Positions 11,413-21,201 of a stretch of DNA of 64,000 bases are shown piece by piece. The stretch comes from Gymnothorax reevesii. Lineage: Eukaryota; Chordata; Actinopteri; Anguilliformes; Muraenidae. Below the pieces are notes generated by a model. It made no database searches, had not been told where the DNA came from, and saw only the letters and a program-made list of their open reading frames with translations. Each line of letters starts with the position of its first letter. The first letter of the stretch is position 1. Both the position numbers and the translations under genes were made by a program. The DNA lies in the NCBI GenBank assembly GCA_029721435.1, contig CM056574.1, positions 29,993,001 to 30,057,000 on the forward strand, read 5' to 3'.

Positions 11413-12398
11413 TTATATTAGTTCCCCTCTTAGGCAACATTTTAAAGTTTTCTTGACTCTTGGAGAATTAGGAGTAGAATCCTTATTTATTTCCAAGAAG
11501 GCATTTATGTATTCTATTTTAGTTTTAATATGTGCTTCTTCCAGTAGAGATTTATTGACCTTCCACTGTTTGCATTTTCTATACCTTGAGGGTATATTAA
11601 AAATGATCTGAATTGGACTGTGATCTGTAAGTACTATTGGACGAATCACACTTTGCAAAACATTTCTAATGATCTCCTGAGAAACCAAGAAAAAATCAAT
11701 TCTTGAAAATGTTGGAGTTTGAGTAAAATGTGTAATCTCTTGTATTTGGTTGTAAGATTCGCTATACATCTTGCAGGTTGAACATCTGCATTAATTTCAA
11801 CAGGGCAAAGGTAGAATTTTTGGGTTTTAGCGTGGTGTGATGGTCCTGCCCTGCAGGCCCTCCCCCCTCCGGCTGTCTGCACTTCCACCTCAACGAGCCA
11901 CATCCGCTGCTCGTTGAGGTGGAGGTGCTGTGAAGAATATAAAGGAGCTGCACTGCTAAACAATCAGTGCAGCTGCAGTCTGTGTTTTACTCTCTATTGT
12001 GGAGCCCTGTTTTTGGGTGCTGCTGCTGCTCTCCTCTCTGGTTTACTTTTCAAATTAAATATTTATTTATATTTTTACTCTGCCTGTGCATTTGGGTCCC
12101 TTTCTTTGGTGTTGGGCACATGGTCCCAGTTCCCGCCATGACACATGGACCCACTTCTGTCTAATTGGGGGTTCAAAGTCAAGTTGAAGTCTCCACCTAA
12201 AATTATAATTGAGTTATGGAATTTGCTTAAATTACCCTTAATTGCATTGAAAAAGAGTGGATTATCCTCATTGGGGGCATATATACTCACAAAGTTTATG
12301 CTTTTTGACTCCAGAATCCCATTGATAAATATACAGTATATTTGCCTATAGGGTCTGTACAGACAAATACAGGTGGAAACATTTTCTCCTTTGCACAA
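11413..12398 (-). pseudogene. L1 endonuclease fragment (element A), split by a solo LTR
   Basis: This is a second, distinct L1-clade ORF2 fragment on the minus strand. The upstream half (12398-12144) reads INFVSIYAPNEDNPLFF and then IIILGGDFNLTLNPQLDRS, the endonuclease motif around the catalytic Asp/Asn. The downstream half (11835-11413) reads QTPTFSRIDFFLVSQE and VLTDHSPIQIIF, where SRIDFF and the SDH-like motif (here TDH) are the endonuclease C-terminal signature. A solo LTR (11836-12143) interrupts the two halves. The sequence overlaps the same protein region as element B yet differs from it, so these are separate insertions. No reverse transcriptase is attached. Confidence 0.85.
11836..12143 (+). 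mobile_element. Solo LTR, 308 bp, inserted in LINE fragment A
   Basis: It begins TGTGATGGTCCTGCC and ends CGCCATGACA. It is flanked by CGTGG (11831-11835) and CATGG (12144-12148), a 4 of 5 match as a target duplication. It holds GCTCGTTGAGGTGGAGGTG, a TATAAAGGAGCTGC promoter-like box and CAAATTAAATA as a polyadenylation-like signal. The first two motifs and the last few bases match the solo LTR at 4707-5049, so both belong to one family. Removing it would rejoin the flanking LINE endonuclease halves. Confidence 0.8.
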
Positions 12399-12903
12399 TT
12401 AACAAACAAATGGGTGAAAAAATTCTCTCCCTGGCAGAGGTAAAAATTTTTTCCCCCGTTGGAAATATCAATGGAAATGGTTGGACATATGTACGGGTTA
12501 TTGCCTATATTTATTGAGTTATCTATTTTTAAAAAAATTGTTATTTTTTAATTTTCTTTATTTCTTTATTTGTCAATTTGTTGTGGGGCCTGACCCTGAA
12601 AGAGGGTGTCAGAGGCGGAGGTGGGAAGCCCAAAAAAAAGCCATAAGCTGGATTAACTGTGAAACGCAAAGTTTTACTGGTAATGTCATGCAAAGGAGAG
12701 GGGAGAAACTACAAAAGTTCTTCTAGGTTGGGGCACTTCAGAGCAGTTCTGTTCCTGGGGCGTCGAGGCTCAGGCTCTGGTCAATCCTGGGATGGGAGGT
12801 AAAACAGAGGTGAGCTGACACTTCAACAGCACATTAGGTTACAGGCTCTTAAAGAATGCCCTTGTTCCAATAACGCACACTTCCAGTCTTCTATATAGTT
12901 TTC
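12399..12903. other. No gene seen
   Basis: AT-rich to about 12580, then moderately GC-rich. The word GGTTGGGGCACTTCAG at 12727 recalls TTGGGGCACC at 13297, just beyond the opposite end of the neighbouring reading frame, so this may be part of one decayed retroelement. Confidence 0.35.
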
Positions 12904-13275
12904 TCACACATGAGCAATGACAAGCCTCAGCCGCTTGCCACTATTTACAGTTGTGCGTTGCCTTCCAAGTCTCTCCCAGAGTGAGCTCCCCAGTCGCTTT
13001 CCAAGCTTGTTTAAGAAGGCAGCCTGCTTGTCGCCTGCAGCAGCTCCAGGTGTGTTGGCCTGTTTCCAGGTTGCCCAGATACTTTCCTCTCTAGCGCTTT
13101 CTTCGGCGCTAAAGGTTTCTGGGCCCCCATCTGAGGCCTTTTGGTTGTCTATCTCCAATGTGCTGAAGGCCTCCAGCATGTCCTTGGGGTAGTACCTCCC
13201 ATTGATTACCTGCCCCAGGCTTCTCTGCCTGCAGGAGGGTTGCCTCCTCTGGGGTTGCAATTGGGCCTTCTGCAT
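12904..13275 (-). CDS. Unrecognised 123-codon frame, possibly retroelement gag-like
   Basis: The minus-strand frame starts at an ATG shortly after a TGGTGCCCCAACTGG word (read on the minus strand at about 13308-13294). That word vaguely resembles a retroelement primer-binding site. The predicted protein is rich in Gln, Arg and Lys at its N-terminus (MQKAQLQPQRRQPSCRQRS) and contains NGRYYPKDMLEAF and SIWATWKQAN. I recognise no family. The local base composition differs from the AT-rich flanks, which favours a mobile origin. It could equally be a chance open frame in GC-richer DNA. Confidence 0.2.
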   Translation of the reverse strand: MQKAQLQPQRRQPSCRQRSLGQVINGRYYPKDMLEAFSTLEIDNQKASDGGPETFSAEESAREESIWATWKQANTPGAAAGDKQAAFLNKLGKRLGSSLWERLGRQRTTVNSGKRLRLVIAHV

Positions 13276-14676
13276 TGTGGGGCACCCACAGCCAGTTGGG
13301 GCACCATAGAATTTATTTATTTATTTTTTTAATATTTATAATTGTAGTTTGATTATTTAGGTAGTCATACAATTAAAATATCACAATTGAAATTCCATGT
13401 ATTGCCAGTTTAATTCTCAAAAAGCGTCAGTGCTCATGATGAAAGTAAGGTAATACTTTTGTACTCAAAGAACACCCACAAAAACATTACTCAAATAATT
13501 CGGGATCTTTTTGCGGAGAACATCTTTCATTTTGATGCTTTCAAAACCACTCCGCAAACATTATAGAAATTGCTTCATTGGGTGATATAGTAAGAAACTT
13601 AAGGAGAAAATAAGCTTTGATGAGGTAAAAGTCACCCTGAGGTAAAAGTGTTACATTACCCATTAAAAACTGAAGAATATGGCACTATGCACTAATGGAC
13701 TATGCAGAAAAAGGCCTGCTAAGTCTACAATGATAATTAGAGACAACTTGCACATTAAGAGAAAAAACACTGCTCACTGCTTGTGTCTAACATGTGCCTA
13801 ATTCCACAGATGGACAAACATACACAGACATTCTCAAGCTTGAGTTTAGTCGAAACAGCAAATGATAGCTCTCATTGGAGGAGGCGAATATGTAGGGAGG
13901 GGCAAGTCAGTGCTCATTTGGGTGATCCAAGTTCACACTTGCGGGACTGTATGCTCACTGTCAGAAATGAGTGAGGGCACCATCGGAAATGAGGGAGAGC
14001 GCAGTTAGGAATATGCAGATGCACAGTCAGCAGGTGATGAAGGCCCTTAGGTGAGGAGAGAAGAAGCTCAGTTCAGGGCTGCTTTCACGGAGTCCTGCAG
14101 AAGAGCACCCTCAACAACAACAACAAAAACTTGTGATGAGAACACTGAACATAAGAAGCACTGTGAGTGAAGCCTAATTCTTCCTCCGGCTGCCTGTGTT
14201 ATTGCCATTTTGGCTGATGAGGGCTGTACTGCAGCCAAAATGATCAGTACATGCAGGTGCCATGAGCATCGGCTTCAAACAGCGCAGGTGCCGCTTGCTA
14301 CTGGCTCAAATTCCCCTCGGATGGTATTCTAATTTCCTTCCAATGGCTGGAGTGTTATAACAGCTCAGCTTGTTTTCCGCGTGCCAGCGTTTATTTGAAA
14401 AAGGGATAGTTCTTCTGTGAAACTAGAAATTATGTTGAATTAACCAGGCATTCAGAGAAATTGCCTGACCAATTCCAACTGTGTTTTTTTATTTGGTTTT
14501 ATTGCTCTCCTTTAATACAGAATAAGGTATCCTGAAATATGCCACACAGAACACTGTAACGTGTTTTGGACTTCTTTGTGGCTCTCATACCGGGACAAGT
14601 TCGAATTCCTTTTCAATCGGATTCTTTTCCCAGCTGGATGACTGAACTGGGGCGGCGCTTCCCCGGACTCTATATG
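13276..14676. other. No gene seen
   Basis: Ordinary AT-rich DNA. Around 13950-14060 the words GAAATGAG and GCAGTCAG-like motifs recur loosely. None of the short frames carries a domain. Confidence 0.5.
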
Positions 14677-16134
14677 CAGTGCTGTGAAAAAGTATTTGCC
14701 CCCTTCCTGATTTCTTATTATTTTGCATATTTCTCACACTTAAATGTTTCAGATTATCAAACGCATTTTTATATTAGACAAAGATAACCCGAATGAATAC
14801 AAAATGCAGTTTTTAAATTATGATTTCATTTATTGAGGGAAAAAGCTATCCAAAGCTACCTGGCCATATGTGAAAAAGTAACCGCCCCCTAAACCTAAAC
14901 CCACCCTTGGTGACAATAACTGCAATCAAGCGTTTGCGATAACTCGAAATGAGTCTTTTACATCGCTGTGGAGGAATTTTGGCCCATTCTTCTTTGCAGA
15001 ATTGTTTTAATTTAGCCACATTGGACGTTTTTCGAGCATGAACGGCCTGGTTAAGGTCATGACAGAGCATCTCAATTGGATTTAAGTCCGAATTTGACTA
15101 GGATCATTGTCCTGCTGCATAACCCAAGTGGGCCTGAGCTTGAGGTCACAAACTGATGGTCAGATATTCTCCTTCAGGATTTTCTGGTAGAGAGTAGAAT
15201 TCTTGGTTCTATCAATTATGGCAAGTCGTCCAGGTCCAGAAGCAGCAAAGCAGCCCCTGAGCATCACACTACCACCATCATGTTTGACTGTTGGTATGAT
15301 GTTCTTTTTATGAAATGCTGTGTTAGTTTAATGTAATGGGACACATACCTTCCGAAACGTTCAATTTTTGTCTCATCAGTCCACAGACTATTTTCCCAAA
15401 AGTCCTGGGGATCATCAAGATGTTTTGTGGCAAATTTGAGATGACCCTTTGTGTTCTTTTGGGTCAGTGGTGGTTTTCGCCTTCAAACTCTCACGGATGC
15501 CATTTTTGCCCAGTCTCTTTCTTATTATTGAATCATGAACACTGACTTTAACTGAGGCAAGTAAGGCCACCAGTTCTTTAGCTGTTGGTCTGGGTTCTTT
15601 TGTGACCTCCTGGTCGCATCATAGATGCGCTCTTGGAGTAATTCTGGTAGGCCGACCACTCCTGAGAAGGTTCGCCACTGTTCTAAGTTTTCTTCATTTG
15701 TGAATAATGGCTCTCACAATGGTTTGCTGGAGTCCCAAAGCCTAAGAAATGGCTTTGTAACCATTTCCAGACTGATAGATGTCAATTTCTTTGTTTCTCA
15801 TCTTTTCTTGAATTTCTATAGATTGTGGCATCATGTGTTGCTTTTTGAGATCCTTTAGCCTAGTTCACATTGTCAGACATGTTCTATTTAGGTGATTTCT
15901 TGAGGTCTGGCAGTAATTAGGCCTGAGTATGGCTACTGACCATAGGGCCAGGTAGGATTGGATAGCTTTTTCCCTCAATAAATGAAATCAGCATTTAAAA
16001 ACTGCATTTCCTATTTACTCAGATTATCTTTGTCTAATATTAAATTTTTTTTGATGATCTTAAACATTTAAGTGTGAAAAATATTTTTTAAAAAAAGAAA
16101 TCAGGAAGGGGGCAAATACTTTTTCACCGCATTG
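14677..16134 (-). mobile_element. Tc1-like DNA transposon, second family
   Basis: The left terminus CAGTGCTGTGAAAAAGTATT (14677) pairs with the right terminus, which reads CAATGCGGTGAAAAAGTATT inward on the minus strand from 16134. A TA follows at 16135-16136, and the left flank has the decayed TG (14675-14676). The pairing continues inward through GCCCCCTTCCTGATTTCTT. The 1458 bp length is full size for fish Tc1 elements. The family differs from the copies at 5075 and 42284. The transposase (minus strand) is heavily mutated. Confidence 0.92.
14846..15860 (-). pseudogene. Tc1-like transposase pseudogene
   Basis: Translation of the minus strand gives fragments in the expected order for a Tc1 DDE transposase. 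Near 15835-15745 is the N-terminal helix-turn-helix, with KEIDIYQSGNGYKAIS. Near 15390-15356 is a catalytic-Asp region reading TDETKIERFG. Near 15055-14905 is a C-terminal piece with NVAKLKQFCKEEWAKIPPQR and KRLIAVIVTKGG. Only the last survives as an open frame. Stops and frameshifts interrupt the others, so no protein is made. Confidence 0.85.
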
Positions 16135-16759
16135 TAAGTCGGAAGTCCGCCACGCTTCCTTTGCTAGAGTATCTGTTTGTAGCTAAGCACTATGGCTGAA
16201 GATATCTCTAGTCAGTATTTGTGTAACTTTATATCATCCAGTTATTATTGGAGTTCCTTCTGCTTTAGGAATTTTCCCTTTTCTACTTTTGTTCTCTCTC
16301 GCGTTGCTTCCATTTTTCGGACTATTATAAGTTCTTTGGATACGCGAGTACTTTCTGGTGGTCTGTATAATTCTCTGTGTTTGTATTGTGTCCATACTAC
16401 TCATTCTCTCTCTGGCCGCTGCATTTGGCCTCTCAATTTTACCAGCCATTACAGTAACTCTACAAACCAATAAACGTGCTGTGCTACTAATGCCTTTGCT
16501 TAACTTCATTCTCCCTGTGAAAATTCCGTCTCTTGCTTTAAAACCTCTGTTTGTTACAACCCCTCCATTTACACTATAGCGATTGCGATTCTGTAAAAAG
16601 TCTGCTTACTGTCCCTACTTAAAACCTAGTTTCAATGCTGTTAAAAATATAAGCACTGAAAAAGGTCTCCGTTTACTGTATTTGACGACATGCAAATATA
16701 TTGCTTTCCTCGTGCTTAAAGTTGTTGCACTCATCTGTATTCATCTTGACCTGCACCCC
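16135..16759. other. No recognised gene; two short open frames
   Basis: Overlapping frames of 60-95 codons on both strands (for example 16192-16473, plus) have no domain signature. The plus-strand one is rich in Ser, Tyr and Phe, as expected of chance frames in T-rich DNA. I see nothing else. Confidence 0.4.
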
Positions 16760-16970
16760 TTAAGCCTTTAAGGCCTAATGCAAAAATCCCAGCAGAGAAT
16801 CATGCTGCCCTGTTTACCATATAAACCTGTATTTGGGCTGAAGCACAGCTCCTTAGCTTTCAGGAACAGTTGAAATTTTTTTATTGCGCAAAATTTAGAG
16901 TAATTACGGTACTTTCAAAATTACGCACAAATCTGTGTCGGCGAGGACATTTTCGGCGTAAAAGGGTTAA
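16760..16970. mobile_element. TTAA-flanked MITE, piggyBac-like
   Basis: The left end reads TTAAGCCTTTAAGGCC (from 16760). The right end, read on the minus strand from 16970, is TTAACCCTTTTACGCC. The two agree at 13 of 16 positions, both start with the TTAA that piggyBac transposases duplicate, and both continue CCTTT as many piggyBac-type ends do. The 211 bp unit has no coding capacity. Alternatively it could be a different TTAA-targeting superfamily such as Kolobok. Confidence 0.55.
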
Positions 16971-17224
16971 CTTTAATGATTTTGTTAGGCCTGCATGTGT
17001 GTATTCAGGTATGTTTTGTACGCTTAATAAAGTTTTCGTTTATTCTTATTTTGCACGTGACATCATGCATATTTAGCAAACCCGAAGTCCGCCATGGTGG
17101 ATGATAACCACAACCAAGATTATGGTTCTTCATGGCGCTTCCAATACCCAATTCTGTGTCCCCCACTGTTGTAGAACGAGATGGATCAAACAGAGCGACG
17201 AAAGCGCTTATTTCCAATGAAATA

Positions 17225-17645
17225 GTTTCATTGGAAGAAAGACGTTTCAAATTATCTTATTTCATTTACGCTACACAATTTAAACAATAATGAAACATGC
17301 ATTGCTTCCAACCCCTGAGAAAAGCATAAGAAGTCCGGAGTCATAATCGCACGTGAGAAAGATAAACCTCCCTGCATAAAGACTTCAGTTCTGCGTGAGA
17401 ATCTCTTACATATGCCTTGATTGAGTAATTGCTGACTACAGCAGGGGAAAATATGCCACAAAAACTGACGCCGTATGCGTCATTATTGAAAACTGGCCAC
17501 ACTTGATAATGTTTAGAGTTTTTGGGGTTTCTGAAATGGTAATTTAAATGAAATATTAAACACAGGTTATGACCAATGATTATTTTTATGGGATGGGTTT
17601 CAGCCTCCCCTATAGCCAGTTCACCAGCCGGAGTGGACTGGAAAC
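17225..17645. mobile_element. hAT-related fragment, rearranged relative of 19204-19795
   Basis: Two blocks match the hAT element at 19204-19795. Block 17226-17335 shares GACATTTCAAAT/GACGTTTCAAAT and CATGCATTGCTTCCAACCCC with it. Block 17487-17645 matches its right arm (GAAAACTGGCCACA, GGTAATTTAAATGAA, GCCTCCCCTAT). Between them (17345-17475) is a segment matching the left-central part of that element in reverse orientation, with a short open frame. The expected CCGCCACTG end has decayed to CCGGAGTGG. Confidence 0.65.
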
Positions 17646-18244
17646 GGCATTGAAAGGGTATATCATCCAACATGGCGATGGATGCTGACGTCGCACCATT
17701 CTGTCACATGGTTGCACACCGAGAATTGTGACCAAGGTGATAAGTGGGATATTCAATCCCAAGTTTTTTATTTATTTATTTATTTTTATTTGTAAATAAA
17801 TGTCAAAACACATTTCAGGAGGAGGAGATTTATTTACGTATTTATTTAAGTTATCCTTCATTTAATCTAAAAACTGGGAACACATAAAAGTCATTAGTTT
17901 GGCGTTTCAGGGCGCATACAGATTTCCAAGAAAAGATATAAAATATGTATTCAATTAGCCTATATATTTATTTGCAAAACAACTCATAATTCAGAATTGC
18001 ACCATAACAGCAATAATATTAATGAACTCAAGTTTACACAAAAAACTGTAGAAATTAAGTACGATTTTTAGGTAGGAAAAAAAGAGGACAGGTAAAAAAC
18101 TTCCTCGAGCAAATTTCTGTTTTGAGCATGCAAAATCACAATCATTATTGCACCCAACGACCTATATAAACTAGAGGCTGCTTTCTTAAGACAAGCGTTC
18201 TTGAAGGCAAGGTGTATGACTCTATCCACAAATTTTTTTTGGAA
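17646..18244. other. No gene seen; leads into a THAP exon
   Basis: Contains a TTTA-rich low-complexity run at 17766-17795. A 130-codon minus-strand frame (18068-18460) overlaps the THAP-like exon antisense and has no recognisable domain. A GACGTC-containing stretch near 17680-17695 resembles promoter-proximal DNA, but I would not call a promoter from it. Confidence 0.4.
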
Positions 18245-18315
18245 ATGCCAGACCACTGTGGCATTGTCAACTGCAGTCACAGGAGAGGGAAAGTGGACAA
18301 CATAACTTTTCACGA
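18245..18315 (+). pseudogene. THAP zinc-finger first exon (relic or unrecognised exon)
   Basis: THAP domains are C2CH zinc fingers that bind DNA and occur in host regulators and in P-element and Kolobok-type transposases. From the ATG at 18245 the frame reads MPDHCGIVNCSHRRGK, and it ends ITFHE. This has the initial Met-Pro and the first Cys-x4-Cys pair, and aligns with the position where THAP proteins have a Phe-x-x-Phe-Pro stretch. The frame runs straight into A-GTAAGT, a consensus splice donor with GT at 18316-18317. Many THAP genes split the domain at about this point. The second half (Cys-x2-His) was not found nearby. It may be a transposon exon or, less likely, a real gene exon. Confidence 0.5.
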
Positions 18316-19195
18316 GTAAGTTATATTTAGCTTGAACAACAGAGGTTAGTGGCTTTAAATCAACAAACTTATACAGTGTGAAGCCAGTCTTGACCCTAGC
18401 TCTTACTTTGGCAGACAGCTGGTTCGTCCACAGGCACTTGCATTTTGATAAGGCATACACATAGGCCTATATACAGTACATATGAATGTGATTAGGAGGG
18501 TTGGTGCTTGGCTGTGCAATGAACTATACGTGTGAAGTGAAAAGCGGTGCTCCTGAGCATGTCTGAAAGATACCATGTGTGACAGAGGGACTGAGTTTAC
18601 CTATCACTCTGTCTAGCATGCTGCACAGCTCCTCCGCTCTCTCCGTCCCACTCATAAGCCACGTTTAAGGCAGACTGCCACATCCAAATTACCAGAAATA
18701 TAATCCACCATCCCTTCCCCTTCACAACTCCCCGCAGCTGACCTGCAATGCATTCAAACGGCAGGAAAAAACACCACCGCGCTCAATGATCGGTCGCCCG
18801 CAATTGGAGGACAGAGGGAGTTACAGGAAGAGACAAACGTTGTACATCTTTTTGGGATTTTCTGTTATACTCCCTTTTTAGACTGTCAAACGTCTGAAGC
18901 ACATACCATATCACCACAAGGAGTATTAAAACTTAACAATGACTGAAGAACATTAGTGATCACTGATCTTTATGGGCGATAATACTTGTAGACAAAATTG
19001 GCACTTAAAGCAAACTCTTCCCTTGTTATTGGTCATAAAAAGGCCGGATATCAAAAGTGCCGCTGAATGATTGTTATTAATTACCGAAATATTAACCAAA
19101 GCGCAGTTGTTTGCATGGGTCCCAGCAGGAGGTACGCCCATCCTAAGATGGAGGCCAGATCAACATACATTGAACAAATAGCATCGTGCATCTAG
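18316..19195. other. No gene seen
   Basis: Sequence downstream of the THAP-like exon. I looked for an acceptor followed by CSEHF-type coding sequence and did not find one. Nothing else is evident. Confidence 0.4.
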
Positions 19196-19203
19196 TTTAT
19201 ACG

Positions 19204-19795
19204 CAGTGGCGGCTTGTGAATTGGCAACAGGGGAAGCCCAAACAATTGTAAAGTTAAAGTTAATGATTGTTCATGACCCGTTCATGGCCCGTTTTCAATC
19301 ATTCATTTAAATTACAATAACGAAAACTCAACATTATCTGGTGCGGCCAGTTTTCATTAATAACGCATACCCGTCGACTCTCACGCATTCGGCCTGAGTT
19401 TAAGTGGCATTTTTACGTTCCTCTGCTGAAGACAGCAATTATTCTATCAACGCGTATGTAAGAGATTTTCGCGAGGAATTTAACTACTTGTGCATGAAGG
19501 AGTTTGAAGCAATGGAACTGCATAAAGACATTTCAAATGATCTTATTCATTAAAACTATCATGAAACAAATGCATTGCTTCCAACCCCAACCCCTGAGTA
19601 AATAAAAGTGTGCAAGTCTGGAGTCGTAATCAGTATGCATTATAAATGAAAACTGGCCACATCTGATAATGTAGAGTGTTTTCGGAGTTTGTGTTATGGT
19701 AATTTAAATGAATGATTGAAAACGGGTCATTACCAGTCATTAATTTTAAGGGATTGTTTGTGCTTCCCCTATTGCCAATTCACGAGCCGCCACTG
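19204..19795. mobile_element. Non-autonomous hAT element with long inverted arms, 592 bp
   Basis: The ends are CAGTGGCGGCTTGTGAATTG (19204) and its inverse, finishing GAGCCGCCACTG (19795). They are flanked by a perfect 8 bp target duplication TTTATACG (19196-19203 and 19796-19803), the hAT hallmark. Inverted similarity extends about 160-180 bp inward on both sides (GGGTCAT, CATTTAAATTAC, AACTGGCC), so transcripts could fold. A short open frame remains in the centre (separate entry). Related fragments lie at 17225-17645, 46495-46650 and 55373-55996. Confidence 0.93.
19428..19553 (+). pseudogene. Short coding relic inside the hAT element
   Basis: An open stretch of about 42 codons reads EDSNYSINAYVRDFREEFN and later MKEFEAMELHKDIS before a stop. 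The related fragment at 17341-17673 (minus strand) carries SNYSIKAYVRDSHAELKSLC at the corresponding place. Keeping amino acids while diverging in DNA suggests both descend from coding sequence of the autonomous element, probably near the transposase N-terminus. I recognise no domain, and the frame is too short to work alone. Confidence 0.5.
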
Positions 19796-19803
19796 TTTAT
19801 ACG

Positions 19804-21084
19804 GCTCTTTGATTGGGCCATACGCTGACCGTACACACGCAGACAGAGAGCATGAAGTGGGAAGGTACAGATACATTTAGCCCAACAAGTTTTTCCATTC
19901 ATCAAAAAGGGTTACTATTTATCCCATTGAGATACAACAACTACAGTGGCACAAGCTGAAACTTCCGTTCCTTCCATTTAAATTATTTTTTTCTGACATC
20001 AAATGTCTGGCACAGAGAGAACATGGCCTAGCGATTTATCTCACCATTTCATGTAACTACGGACAATATCCAGCTAATTGTACTTGACACAAGATTAGCC
20101 AGTCAAGGTAAATGAATGCACCAGAGGTTAAATGCCCACCCTTCTGGGCTTAGCTCAATCTACATTTATTTGTGTACAGTAGACTGATTTGTGCAATATA
20201 CTGGGAATCTGCACCACACACTGCTGGCCCAGCTGAAATAGAGTAGTTTAAGTAGTTTAAGAAGGTGAATTCAAAGAAATAATACTCAGTGATTTATATG
20301 AATACCAATAATGTCCCTGCTCAGAAAAACAGATAACAGACCTCTGAACACAGGAGCCAGTGATTCATATTCATTGCCGCTTCTGAGAGGATAAATTTGA
20401 AGTATGTTATTACAATTCCGACGCCTACACTTTTAGTTTTTTTGGTGCTGCTCGGAACATGATCAAATACTGCGGCAATACTCATGTGATTTAATACTGC
20501 GCTGCACTCCGGCAAGAAATGCACCAGTATTACAGTGTTTGCATAACTCTGGAAAGCAGCAAACAGAAAAAATGATGGCGTGTACATTAACAGCTGTAAA
20601 CAGCAAAATGGTGATTGCTAAAAGTATTCTGGAAAATTCTGAACCACGCATTCACATCTAGCTAGCTCTGAACTGACAGGCAAAAGCATCTTAGCTTAGT
20701 AACAGCTTTAGTGGTTAGCAAAAAAAAAAAAGCTGAGGTGCAAGGCAATGGCAAGTGCTTTGTCTCCACTGCATGAGGTCTGAGGTACAGCGACACTGTC
20801 GACGAGATGCTGAATGTTTGTGAGTCCTCCGGCCAACGGATGCATTCGATGTGAGAATCGCTTATTAGGCTTATGAAACCATGAAATAATCAAGAGAAAT
20901 AATTCATAAGTCTGCAACATTTTTTTATTGTTGTCCTTGACTAACTCTCCCCTCCCTGCTCCAATATGAATAATTTGCATGGGTTCCAATAAATCTGCAC
21001 ATTGAGCAGTTGTGCTCACATAATTCATTCTCCAAAATGGACTCTGGGGCAAACTGAGCATGCAATACTGAACTGCTCTGTATA
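19804..21084. other. No gene seen
   Basis: AT-rich DNA without a recognisable coding segment. A 202-codon minus-strand frame (20708-21316) exists only because it crosses the TG-rich microsatellite and encodes His/Thr dipeptides there. Confidence 0.5.
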
Positions 21085-21201
21085 TATCTGTGTGTGTTTG
21101 TGCGCGCGCATGAGTGTGTGTGTGTGTGCACGTGTGTATGCGTGCATGTGTCCGTGTTTGTGCGAGCGTGTGCATGCGTGTGTGTTTGTGCTTGTGTGTA
21201 T
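21085..21201 (+). repeat. Imperfect (TG)n microsatellite
   Basis: About 115 bp of TG repeats interrupted by TTTG, GCGCGC, CATG and CGTG variants. The alternating purine-pyrimidine run is typical of vertebrate microsatellites and creates spurious open frames on both strands. Confidence 0.9.

Noticed and set aside
6575..12398. One continuous LINE covering both endonuclease segments
   Set aside because: The endonuclease region is represented twice with different sequences (10619-10060 and 12398-11413), so two insertions are required.
18068..18460. 130-codon minus-strand frame
   Set aside because: No recognisable domain, and it is antisense to the better-supported THAP-like exon at 18245-18315.
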